A stretch of DNA of 64,000 nt from Ruminococcus sp. (lineage in GTDB: Bacteria > Bacillota > Clostridia > Oscillospirales > Ruminococcaceae), in assembly GCF_019417665.1 (NCBI RefSeq), contig NZ_DXUU01000008.1:6288-70287 (forward strand), given 5' to 3'. The notes below the pieces were generated by a model that was given only the letters and a program-made list of their open reading frames with translations, did not search any database and was not told where the DNA came from. The position numbers and the translations under genes are program-made. The stretch's first letter is position 1. Each line of letters opens with the position of its first letter. Below, in pieces: positions 53,399 through 61,861 of this stretch.

Positions 53399-54091
53399 CT
53401 AATACTTTCTCGCTCCGAACAAGGCGGAACCGATCCGGACAAGTGTCGAACCATAACGAATGGCGGCGGCATAATCTCCCGACATTCCCATCGACAAGAT
53501 GTCCATATCTATATTATCCATTTTTTTGGACGAAATGTCAAGATAAAGTTGTTGCATTTGGCAAAGAAATTTTTCATTTTCCCCTGCTGGTGGGATGGTC
53601 ATAAGCCCACATACATGAACAGAGGATAATTGCCCTATCTCTAATAATAGCTTTTCCAGCTGTTCCGGTGCAACGCCGCTTTTGGATGCCTCTCTACCCA
53701 CGTTCACCTCAATGAGAATATCCTGCACCTTCTGAACTCGCGCCGCATGGCGGTCGATCTCCGCAGCAAGGCGAAAGCTGTCTACGGAATGGATCAGTGT
53801 CATATCCTCAATGATATATTTCACTTTATTGCTTTGGAGATGCCCGATGAAGTGCACCTCTGCTTCCGGCAGATAGAACTCCTTTTTGGACAAGAATTCC
53901 TGAACACGGTTTTCTCCCAGCGTCCGGATACCGCAGCCAATGGCGTGATTCACCGCCTCAGGCGCAACCGTTTTGGTGACTGCCATAAGAATGATTTTTT
54001 CTTCAGGTTTACGGTATTTCGCCTTTGCCTCTTCTATCTCATAGATGATCCGTCTGTAATTTTCATCGATATACCCAAAGTTAGTTTCCAT
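53399..54091 (-). CDS. yggS: YggS-family PLP homeostasis protein
   Basis: 230 residues from ATG 54091 (GAAGGG 10 nt upstream), overlapping the end of the HlyD-type gene by 11 nt. Alanine-racemase-like barrel with the PLP lysine in ILMAVTKTV, TLGENRVQEF, HFIGHLQSNKVKYI and the phosphate site MGMSGDYAAAIRYGSTLVR. Binds pyridoxal phosphate without known catalysis. In Bacillus its homologue is YlmE, beside sepF, as here. Confidence 0.95.
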   Translation of the reverse strand: METNFGYIDENYRRIIYEIEEAKAKYRKPEEKIILMAVTKTVAPEAVNHAIGCGIRTLGENRVQEFLSKKEFYLPEAEVHFIGHLQSNKVKYIIEDMTLIHSVDSFRLAAEIDRHAARVQKVQDILIEVNVGREASKSGVAPEQLEKLLLEIGQLSSVHVCGLMTIPPAGENEKFLCQMQQLYLDISSKKMDNIDMDILSMGMSGDYAAAIRYGSTLVRIGSALFGARKY

Positions 54092-55361
54092 TTGCATCAA
54101 TCCCTTCCACAATGACAGAATCGTAAAGCATCAGATAGCCATCCCCGGCGTTCATATCCGAAAGCACATAATCCTTGCCTTCATAGACCACATCCAAGCG
54201 GCGAAACTCGATTTTTTCCCCATCCTGCACATAGACGCCCCGGCTGTTCACCACCTGGGTGGTTTCCTCACCGGTCTCTTCATCTACGACAGTTTCTTCT
54301 ACATCTTTGAAGCGTATCGCATCACGAGGTACTTTGATGCCCTCATATTCTCCCAGGATCATCTCCACATTTTCCGTGCGGTTTTGGACAAAATCCGAGG
54401 TCATGGTGTCGCAGTACAGAACAACCATCACTTCGCCGTCCTCGTCGGTGCTGCGCAGTTCCTGAACCGTTGCGCTGGCAGTAGCAGAAGAGGTCAAAAG
54501 TTTCAGTGTAACAGTATCCCCTACCTTGTACTTCTGTTCCTTGTTGTCGATGATACCCACCATGTACCAGCCGTACTGGGCAATGGATTTTCCGATGACA
54601 CCATTATTCTTCGCCGTTTTTGTATCATCGCTGTTTTTTTCTTCCTGGGTGATCTTCCTGATCTGTTCCGGCGTAATATCAGAAAGTTTCTCAGCAGTCA
54701 GAGACGACTCCAATCCATCTGTATAACTGACGAAGTAAGAAGAATTCTCTGATGTGACTGTCCCCACGAACTGTGTCTGGGCACTTTCCAGGGATTGTAT
54801 CTGGGTCCTGAGATCACTGATCTGCTGGGAAAAGGAAACCTCACCCTGACTGACAACGATCTGGTAGGTACTGTATGCCTCTACGAACTTCTGTTCAGCG
54901 GAAGCCATAGCGCTGATATCCGACCGATCCCGGTTCTGCACGATCTCTTTATAATACTGAGAGATCTGACGGGACAAGTCAGCAGGCTGGGCTTCTGCCA
55001 GCGTACCAGTATTGGAGATGCGCTCCAGAACATCCAGCTTATCCTGCAATGCTGCGATCTGCTGTTTCTGTTCGATAGACGCTTCGTCCGGATAGATCTC
55101 TGCGATGACATCACCCACTGCGACCTTCCCACCGTCAGGCACCTGATAGCTGACTGTACCGGTGCCGCTGTAGGTGAGAACAGTTTCATCCCGGACATAA
55201 ACGCCCTCAAAGATCTTGGATTCATCCGCAGTCGCCCGGATCGCCGTTTCGGTCTCATAGCTGGTATCTACGAAGTGATAGAAGATCGTACCGATGGTCA
55301 CAAGGACAGAGGCAGAGAGCAGCACCAGCAAAACGTTATTCATTTTATTGCTGGAGTTCAT
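54081..55361 (-). CDS. HlyD-family periplasmic-adaptor-like protein
   Basis: 426 residues. One N-terminal membrane helix (VLLVLLSASVLVTIGTIFYH), then a split lipoyl/biotinyl-type domain (TVSYQVPDGGKVAVGDVIAE), a coiled coil at about 100-200, and C-terminal beta-rich parts (VPRDAIRF, VVNSRGVYVQDGEKIEFRRL). It looks like an efflux adaptor, but no transporter is adjacent; neighbours are hfq and yggS/sepF. In a one-membrane cell it may serve envelope or division functions instead, which is inference. Confidence 0.85.
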   Translation of the reverse strand: MNSSNKMNNVLLVLLSASVLVTIGTIFYHFVDTSYETETAIRATADESKIFEGVYVRDETVLTYSGTGTVSYQVPDGGKVAVGDVIAEIYPDEASIEQKQQIAALQDKLDVLERISNTGTLAEAQPADLSRQISQYYKEIVQNRDRSDISAMASAEQKFVEAYSTYQIVVSQGEVSFSQQISDLRTQIQSLESAQTQFVGTVTSENSSYFVSYTDGLESSLTAEKLSDITPEQIRKITQEEKNSDDTKTAKNNGVIGKSIAQYGWYMVGIIDNKEQKYKVGDTVTLKLLTSSATASATVQELRSTDEDGEVMVVLYCDTMTSDFVQNRTENVEMILGEYEGIKVPRDAIRFKDVEETVVDEETGEETTQVVNSRGVYVQDGEKIEFRRLDVVYEGKDYVLSDMNAGDGYLMLYDSVIVEGIDANGN

Positions 55362-55381
55362 AGCAGCATTACCTCACAAAA

Positions 55382-55621
55382 TCAAAATTCTTTTTCCTCG
55401 GCATCCAGAATCGAAATGGGATGTGCCGGGATGACGGTAGAAATGGCGTGCTTGTACACCAGATTCTGTTTACCATCACACTCAAGGATCACAATATAGC
55501 TATCGAACCCCTTGACAGTTCCCTTAAACTGATACCCGTTTGTCAGAAAGATCGTGACACCGATCCGTTCTTTTCTTGCCTGATTCAGAAACACATCCTG
55601 AAGATTCAAAAGTTTATTCAT
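55382..55621 (-). CDS. hfq: RNA chaperone Hfq
   Basis: 79 residues from ATG 55621, with AAGGAG 9 nt upstream. Sm1 motif VTIFLTNGYQFKGTVKGFDS and Sm2 with VYKHAISTVIP, the usual YKHA RNA-binding residues. Begins LQDVFLNQARKERI, the normal Hfq start. Lies next to miaA, the common order in many bacteria. Confidence 0.96.
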   Translation of the reverse strand: MNKLLNLQDVFLNQARKERIGVTIFLTNGYQFKGTVKGFDSYIVILECDGKQNLVYKHAISTVIPAHPISILDAEEKEF

Positions 55622-55678
55622 TGCTGAGATCTCCTTTTTTATCAAACATATGCTTTCTCTCTCTGTTTCAACGAAAGC

Positions 55679-56644
55679 TCACTCTATATTATAGCACATT
55701 AAATCGGACTTGGCTATAATTTTTTGACATTTTTCCAAGATTTCTTGTTTCTTGTCAAATTTGTCGATAATTATCCACTGAATTGCACTATTTTTACGAA
55801 ACCATGTCAACTGTCGTTTGGCATATCTTCGGGTTTCCTGTTTGATTTTGTCGATACATTCGTCAAAGGACATGGTTTTTTCGAAATATGGTATCAATTC
55901 CTTATAACCGATGGCATGATATGCTGTACGGAGCGCCTCGTTCTGATAAACAGCATATGCTTCTTCCACCAGCCCATTCTGCACCATCTGATCTACCCTT
56001 GCGTTGATACGTTCGTACAGCAGTGCACGGTCAGCAAAGGTCAGCCCGATCTGCAAAGAATGATATGGGCTTGGCAGACGATGACTTTCCACCTTGCATT
56101 CTGTAAAGGTTTTTCCCGTGGTCATGCATACTTCCAGAGCACGTACCACCCGAACCAGATTGTTGGGATGTATATCCGCCGCTGCCAAGGGATCAAGCTG
56201 TTCCAGACGTGCGTGAAGCGCTTTGTTTCCATGGGCGGATGCATATGCCAAAAGTTCCTGCCGCAGTACCGGATCCTGTTTCGTAGGGGCAAGCTGGACA
56301 TTGGACAGCAGTGAGGAGACATAAAGTCCCGTACCGCCTACAATGACAGGCAAATGCTTTCGCCCATGAATCTGCTCAATAAGGGGCTTTGCCAGTGTCA
56401 GATAATCCGCTACGCTGAATGCAGTATCCATAGGCACAAACCCGATCAGGTGATGGGGTACCCCCTGCTGTTCCTCGGACGAAGGCTTTGCAGTGGCAAT
56501 GTCCAGCCCCGTATAGATCTGCATGGAATCCGCAGAGACCACCTCTCCGCCGTACAGTTGAGACAACATCACACCGAGGGCTGTTTTTCCGGATGCCGTA
56601 GGTCCCACCACAGCCAGTACTGGTATTTTTTCCGTTTCTGTCAT
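55679..56644 (-). CDS. miaA: tRNA dimethylallyltransferase
   Basis: Adds an isopentenyl group to A37 of tRNAs reading U-initial codons; MiaB, encoded in the same operon, then adds the methylthio group. 321 residues. P-loop AVVGPTASGKTALGVML, VVSADSMQIYTGLDIATAKP, IVGGTGLYVSSLL, and QETRRYAKRQLTWFRKN near the end. Starts 3 nt after mutL. Confidence 0.97.
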   Translation of the reverse strand: MTETEKIPVLAVVGPTASGKTALGVMLSQLYGGEVVSADSMQIYTGLDIATAKPSSEEQQGVPHHLIGFVPMDTAFSVADYLTLAKPLIEQIHGRKHLPVIVGGTGLYVSSLLSNVQLAPTKQDPVLRQELLAYASAHGNKALHARLEQLDPLAAADIHPNNLVRVVRALEVCMTTGKTFTECKVESHRLPSPYHSLQIGLTFADRALLYERINARVDQMVQNGLVEEAYAVYQNEALRTAYHAIGYKELIPYFEKTMSFDECIDKIKQETRRYAKRQLTWFRKNSAIQWIIIDKFDKKQEILEKCQKIIAKSDLMCYNIE

Positions 56645-56647
56645 GGG

Positions 56648-58630
56648 TCACGTCCTCCGGAATTGCTTTTCCAAGTCGTATTTTCGAATGACAAACATCA
56701 CCGGTCTGCCGTGGGGACAGTGCCGGATCTCCTCGTTTTCCCAGACTTCCTGCGCCAGCTTCTGCATCTCCTGAATATCCGTGCGATCACCGGAACGGAT
56801 CGCCGATTTGCAAGCGATGGAGTGGAGCATATCATGAAAGGTATGTACCTGGGGATCTGCCTTGCCCAATGCAAGATTATGAGCAATTTCCGCAATCACC
56901 TCGTCCAGATTCAGTTCCAGCACAAAGGATGGCACTGCAGTGGTGATCAACTGGGGCGGTGTACTGCAATCAAAGGAAAAGCCCATTTCCGCCAGCCGGG
57001 GCAGATTCTCCTGCACCGCTGAAAATTCCTGCATGGATAAAAGCGTCTCTGTGGGACGAAGCAGCATCTGGCTGGTCTGCTTTGTTGCACCAGAACGCAG
57101 ACGTTCGAAGATCACCCGTTCGTGGGCTGCGTGCTTGTCGAAGATCAACAGCTTTTCCTCATCCTCCGCCTCTGCCAGAATATAGTTTTGGAATATTTCT
57201 CCCAAGACACGGATCTTGCTGTGTTTTTTCTCCGGCGGCGGAAATTGTTCCGGTTGAGACGATACCTGCGGCGCAGGCTTCGGTCTTGCCGCAAAGGCAC
57301 GATCATCTAAGAAGGCATAGCCTCCCACAGAGACCGTGGTCTCTTCCGGTACAGCTGTTTTCAATGCCGGCGCATCCGCTATCTTTTTCTCCGGTGCAAT
57401 TTCCGGCTGCACTCTTGTTCTCTGGGGAATCGTGACAGCAGTCCTGGCAGCCGTCAGCGGAGAAACCGTATTTTTTTGCATCGATTCCGGGTGGCGTGTC
57501 TCCGGCGGCAGGAATACTTCCGGTTCTTCCTCAGGTTCTGACGGTGACGGCAGTGCCGGCTGGACAAATTCCTGTTGGGGTTTCGTAGATGCAGTCCAGT
57601 CCTTCTGAGGCACACGCTCCATCTGAAAGTCATAGATCAGACCGTTTTGCATGAGAGCATTTTTCACCGCAAAAAACAGGCTGTCCATAACGGCTTTTTC
57701 GTTGGAAAACCGTACCTCTGCCTTTGCCGGATGAATATTAACATCCACCTGCGCCGGCGGTACCTGAAGCATCAGCACACAGGCGGGGAACTTCCCTACC
57801 ATAATGAGATTCTGATAGGCATTTTCCAGTGCAACGCTGCACTGCTTCGAACGGACATATCTGCCGTTGATGAAGAAGTTCTGGAATGTCCGGTTGGAAC
57901 GAGAATACAAGGGTTTTCCCACGAAGCCCCGGACAGTGTTCATACCGTCTGCATAGTCCACCGGAATCATATCGTGGGCAAATTCCTTGCCGCAAATAGC
58001 ATAGATGGCAGCATAGAGATCGTCGCTTCCGTCTGTACGGAATTCCGCTCGGTTATCCCGGATCATCCGGAAGGCAATATCCGGATGGGACAGTGCGATC
58101 TTCTGAACGATCTGGCTGACAGCGTTGGCTTCGGCGACATCTCGCTTCATGAATTTCTGACGTACCGGCACATTGAAGAACAAGTCCCGGATCATCAGTG
58201 TGGTACCATCGGGACAGCCTGTCTGTTCTGGTTCTCCGGCAATGCCGCCCTCAATGGTATAACTAGTGCCATATTCGTCCTCTTTCCGTTTGGTCAGCAC
58301 CGTGACCTTTGCCACAGCCGCAATGGACGCCAATGCCTCCCCCCGGAATCCCAGAGTGAAAATCTGGTCGAGGTCTTCTTTTTCTATGATTTTACTGGTG
58401 GCATGGCGGAGAAATGCCGTGGGCACTTCCGACGGTGCCATGCCGCAGCCATCGTCCACAATACGCATATAGGTCGTACCGCCGTTTTTAATCTCCACGG
58501 TAATATGTTTCGCTCCGGCATCAATGGCATTTTCAACCACTTCCTTGATGACGGACGCCGGACGCTCAATGACCTCACCGGCGGCGATCAACTCCGAGAT
58601 CTCTTTCCGCAGCACTGTAATATGCGGCAT
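56648..58630 (-). CDS. mutL: DNA mismatch repair protein MutL
   Basis: 660 residues. GHKL ATPase: ENAIDAGAKHI, RIVDDGCGMA, LGFRGEALASIAAVAKV. A proline/glutamate-rich linker spans about 340-450, and the C-terminal endonuclease domain has FDKHAAHERVIFERL (a DQHA(X)2E(X)4E-type motif with Lys for Gln), CKSAIRSGD and CPHGRPVMFVI. It is the latent nicking form used where MutH is absent. Confidence 0.97.
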   Translation of the reverse strand: MPHITVLRKEISELIAAGEVIERPASVIKEVVENAIDAGAKHITVEIKNGGTTYMRIVDDGCGMAPSEVPTAFLRHATSKIIEKEDLDQIFTLGFRGEALASIAAVAKVTVLTKRKEDEYGTSYTIEGGIAGEPEQTGCPDGTTLMIRDLFFNVPVRQKFMKRDVAEANAVSQIVQKIALSHPDIAFRMIRDNRAEFRTDGSDDLYAAIYAICGKEFAHDMIPVDYADGMNTVRGFVGKPLYSRSNRTFQNFFINGRYVRSKQCSVALENAYQNLIMVGKFPACVLMLQVPPAQVDVNIHPAKAEVRFSNEKAVMDSLFFAVKNALMQNGLIYDFQMERVPQKDWTASTKPQQEFVQPALPSPSEPEEEPEVFLPPETRHPESMQKNTVSPLTAARTAVTIPQRTRVQPEIAPEKKIADAPALKTAVPEETTVSVGGYAFLDDRAFAARPKPAPQVSSQPEQFPPPEKKHSKIRVLGEIFQNYILAEAEDEEKLLIFDKHAAHERVIFERLRSGATKQTSQMLLRPTETLLSMQEFSAVQENLPRLAEMGFSFDCSTPPQLITTAVPSFVLELNLDEVIAEIAHNLALGKADPQVHTFHDMLHSIACKSAIRSGDRTDIQEMQKLAQEVWENEEIRHCPHGRPVMFVIRKYDLEKQFRRT

Positions 58631-58693
58631 GACAACACCTTCTTTCCTGGGATAATTTACACTTGCTCCTTTTTCAAGGGAGATGAAAAAACA

Positions 58694-58788
58694 AATTAGG
58701 AATTAGGAATGATGGCATCTCCTGCGAAGATATATCTTAAATATGTGAACGCAGCGAACACCATCATTCCTAACTCCTCATTCCAATT
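58694..58788. repeat. MITE-like palindromic element between mutS and mutL
   Basis: A 95-bp sequence whose ends are inverted repeats: the left arm (58694-58715) ends TTAGGAATGATGG, and the right arm (58761-58788) starts with its exact complement CCATCATTCCTAA. Outer parts pair imperfectly (AATTAGGAA against TTCCAATT). The centre holds the perfect palindrome AAGATATATCTT (58727-58738). The right arm overlaps the mutS stop codon. No coding capacity; could form one long hairpin in the mutS-mutL transcript. Confidence 0.6.
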
Positions 58789-61408
58789 ACGACAGCATTG
58801 CTGTCAGATCTGCCAGCAGTTCCCGACATTCTGTATCGCTCAGCTCTGCCAGATGTGTCTTTTGCAGGGCGGCAATGACACGCTCCTGCTGCATGGCAGC
58901 GAAACTGATTTGTCCGGACTGGGCATGTTTCTCGCCTGCACCCGATGCCGCTTGTACCTCCATCTCTGCCAGCAGCTGCTTGGCACGCTTTACCACCTGA
59001 TCCGGCAGACCGGCAAGCTTTGCTACAGCAATGCCATAACTGTCATCTACGCCGCCGGGCACGATCTTACGCAGAAACCGTATGGAATCTCCGTGCTTTT
59101 TCACGGCAACGCTATAATTCTTCACACCATCGATCTCCTGTTCCAGATCGAGAAGTTCGTGATAATGGGTTGCAAACAGGGTCTTACAACCGATCTTCCG
59201 GCTGCTGATGTATTCCGCAACGGCACGTGCAATGCTGACGCCGTCCAGAGTGGAAGTACCTCTTCCTACCTCGTCCAGAATAACAAGACTGTTCTTCGTG
59301 GCATAGTTCAGGATATCCGAAACCTCTTTCATCTCTACCATGAAGGTACTCTGTCCGGCAGTCAGATCATCCGATGCGCCGATACGAGTAAAGATCTTGT
59401 CTACTACGGATATTTTCGCATATTCCGCCGGCACAAAGGAACCGATCTGCGCCATAAGTGTAATCAGTGCCACCTGACGCATATATGTAGATTTACCAGC
59501 CATATTCGGTCCGGTGATCATGAGCATCCGCTGGGACTTGGTATCCAGATAGGTATCATTGGGCACAAAAACTTCCTCTGTCAACATACGCTCTACCACG
59601 GGATGCCGTCCGGCAGTGATCTGGATGCTTCCGTCTACGGCAATCTCCGGCTTGGTATAGTCGTTTTCCATAGCAACATTGGCAAAGGATGCCAGTACAT
59701 CCACCTGCGCCACAGCTGCCGCCGTTTCCTGTACGCTTTTCAGCATTGCCCCCAGACAGTCACGCACTTCGTTGAAGATACCCTCTTCCAACCGGAGCAC
59801 ACGATCCTTTGCGCCAAGAATTTCATTCTCTACGGTTTTCAGTTCTTCGGTAATAAACCGCTCACTATTGGCGAGGGTCTGCTTGCGGATATAATCTGAG
59901 GGGATCAAATCGTAGTACGACCGCGTCACTTCCAGATAATAGCCGAACACACGGTTATAGCCGATCTTCAAGCCTTTAATACCGGTACGTTCCCGTTCCC
60001 GCTGTAGAATTTCGTCAATGATTTGGGTGCCGCCGTTCATGATCTTCCGCTGGCGATCCAGTTCCTCGTGGAAACCGTCCCGGATAACACCACCATCTTT
60101 CAGCGTAATGGGCGGATCATCTACAATGGCATTTTCTACCAGAGCCGCTGCATGTTCCAGCGGCGAGATCTGCTGCTCCAAAGACGAGATCAGCCGGGAC
60201 GAGGACAGCTTCTGCAATTCCGCTTTCAGTGCCGGGAGCTGCTGCGCCGTCATGGATAGGGATTTCAGATCACGTGGCGTTGCCTTCTGGTAGATCACAC
60301 GTGTCATGAGCCGTTCCAGGTCATAAACGTTATCCAGCAGTGACCGGACTTCCATGAGCACCAAGCTATTTTTCACAAATGCTTCCACGGCATCCAGCCG
60401 TGCCATGATCTTCACCGGCTGTACCAAGGGCTGTTCCAGCCAGGTTTTCAGGAGCCGCTTGCCCATAGCAGTTCTGGCATCGTCCAGCAGCCAGAGGAGG
60501 GAACCTTTCCGTTCCTTATTGCGGATGGTCTCCGTCAGCTCCAGATTCCGTCTGGCACCCAGATCCAGTCCCATTGCCGCTGCACTATCGTTGACTTCAA
60601 TGGAAACAAACCGTGCAATATTCCGCTTCTGTGTCTCACGGATATAGTCCAGCATACCGCAGACAGCGCAGGCATCCGCACCGTCCTCGGAAATGCCCAG
60701 CATCTCTAGAGACGACACGCCGAACTGCTGACAGATCAGTTCCCTGCCCTGTGTGAGGTCAAAGCATACGTCATCCCGCAGAGAAACAGCGCATTGCAGT
60801 CGTACCTTGATGAAATCCATGACCGGTTTCAGGGACAGCGCCTGTGCGTTCAATACCAGTTCCGAGGGGGAATAGCGTGACAAGGTATCCATGACACGCA
60901 CCGTCAGATCGTTGGATTCCTGGGGTACGCACAGGGACATCTCCCCCGTGGAAAGATCGGCAAAGCACAAGGCGCAAGAGCCATCATTTCCATAGTACAT
61001 AGAGCACATATAATTATTGGAATCATCCTCCAGCATACTGCTCTCAATAACCGTACCAGGTGTCACAATGCGTACCACATCACGTTCCACAAGCCCCTTG
61101 CTGAGGGCAGGATCTGTAAGCTGCTCACAGATAGCGATCTTATAGCCACGGTCCACCAGACGTTTCAGGTACAGTTCCACGCTGTGATAGGGCACGCCGC
61201 ACATAGGCGCACGTTCTTCCAGACCGCACTCCTTACTGGTCAGTGTCAATTCCAGCTCCCGGGACACTTGAATGGCGTCCTCGAAAAACATTTCATAGAA
61301 GTCGCCCAGACGGAAAAATACCACGCAGTCGCTGTACTTCTCTTTCATCTCTGCATACTGCCGCATTCCTGGCGACAGCTTTTCCTTGGGGATATCTGCC
61401 AGATTCAT
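58787..61408 (-). CDS. mutS: DNA mismatch repair protein MutS
   Basis: 873 residues. Mismatch-reading motif FYEMFFEDA near residue 38, middle lever and clamp, ABC ATPase with Walker A GPNMAGKSTYMRQVALI, and LVILDEVGRGTSTLDGVSIA. It ends in a short region that binds the clamp or MutL. Its stop codon lies within the right arm of the palindromic element. mutL follows 156 nt later. Confidence 0.97.
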   Translation of the reverse strand: MNLADIPKEKLSPGMRQYAEMKEKYSDCVVFFRLGDFYEMFFEDAIQVSRELELTLTSKECGLEERAPMCGVPYHSVELYLKRLVDRGYKIAICEQLTDPALSKGLVERDVVRIVTPGTVIESSMLEDDSNNYMCSMYYGNDGSCALCFADLSTGEMSLCVPQESNDLTVRVMDTLSRYSPSELVLNAQALSLKPVMDFIKVRLQCAVSLRDDVCFDLTQGRELICQQFGVSSLEMLGISEDGADACAVCGMLDYIRETQKRNIARFVSIEVNDSAAAMGLDLGARRNLELTETIRNKERKGSLLWLLDDARTAMGKRLLKTWLEQPLVQPVKIMARLDAVEAFVKNSLVLMEVRSLLDNVYDLERLMTRVIYQKATPRDLKSLSMTAQQLPALKAELQKLSSSRLISSLEQQISPLEHAAALVENAIVDDPPITLKDGGVIRDGFHEELDRQRKIMNGGTQIIDEILQRERERTGIKGLKIGYNRVFGYYLEVTRSYYDLIPSDYIRKQTLANSERFITEELKTVENEILGAKDRVLRLEEGIFNEVRDCLGAMLKSVQETAAAVAQVDVLASFANVAMENDYTKPEIAVDGSIQITAGRHPVVERMLTEEVFVPNDTYLDTKSQRMLMITGPNMAGKSTYMRQVALITLMAQIGSFVPAEYAKISVVDKIFTRIGASDDLTAGQSTFMVEMKEVSDILNYATKNSLVILDEVGRGTSTLDGVSIARAVAEYISSRKIGCKTLFATHYHELLDLEQEIDGVKNYSVAVKKHGDSIRFLRKIVPGGVDDSYGIAVAKLAGLPDQVVKRAKQLLAEMEVQAASGAGEKHAQSGQISFAAMQQERVIAALQKTHLAELSDTECRELLADLTAMLS

Positions 61409-61444
61409 GCTTTCACCTCATCTCCTTGCTGCATTGTGCGAACA

Positions 61445-61861
61445 TCAGTGGCAGCCGCCGCAGGATGCACAGTTCCCGGTACAATTGGAAAGATCCGGGT
61501 GACAGGTGTCGGGATCCTCGCCGTTGGCGCACAGGGTCAGGATCATATCCACCTCCTGCATCATGGCATCCATTGCCTCTTTTGCCGCCTGGAATGCAGC
61601 CATGTGGGGATTTGTCACGATACGGTCATAGATCTCCTGTACCTGTGTTTCCAGCTGCTGCATCTTTACACTGTCCCGCTTTTCCTCAGACTTTTCCATT
61701 TCGTGCTGATAGGACATACGCTTCAGGTTGAATGCCTGGATATCCCCCTGCAGTGCCTCGTCTCCGTCGTTCGCTGCCTTTGCTTCGTGATATGCTATAT
61801 AACGGGAATCCGCCTGAATTGCCTTTCCCAGCGTGCGTACTGCTTCTTCTACTGCGTTCAT
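61445..61861 (-). CDS. ylbF: YlbF/YmcA-family protein with Cys-rich tail
   Basis: 138 residues, helical. Core LGKAIQADSRYIAYHEAKAA and IYDRIVTNPHMAAFQAAKEA fit the YlbF/YmcA family, members of the YaaT-YlbF-YmcA complex that steers RNase Y in Bacillus and carries iron-sulfur clusters. The last 28 residues hold six cysteines (111, 120, 127, 131, 134, 137), consistent with a cluster ligand tail. Its start overlaps miaB by 4 nt. Confidence 0.88.
   Translation of the reverse strand: MNAVEEAVRTLGKAIQADSRYIAYHEAKAANDGDEALQGDIQAFNLKRMSYQHEMEKSEEKRDSVKMQQLETQVQEIYDRIVTNPHMAAFQAAKEAMDAMMQEVDMILTLCANGEDPDTCHPDLSNCTGNCASCGGCH

Noticed and set aside
58709..59899. 396-codon plus-strand frame opposite mutS starting in the palindromic element
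   Set aside because: Overlaps the conserved mutS ATPase region and has no recognisable motifs.
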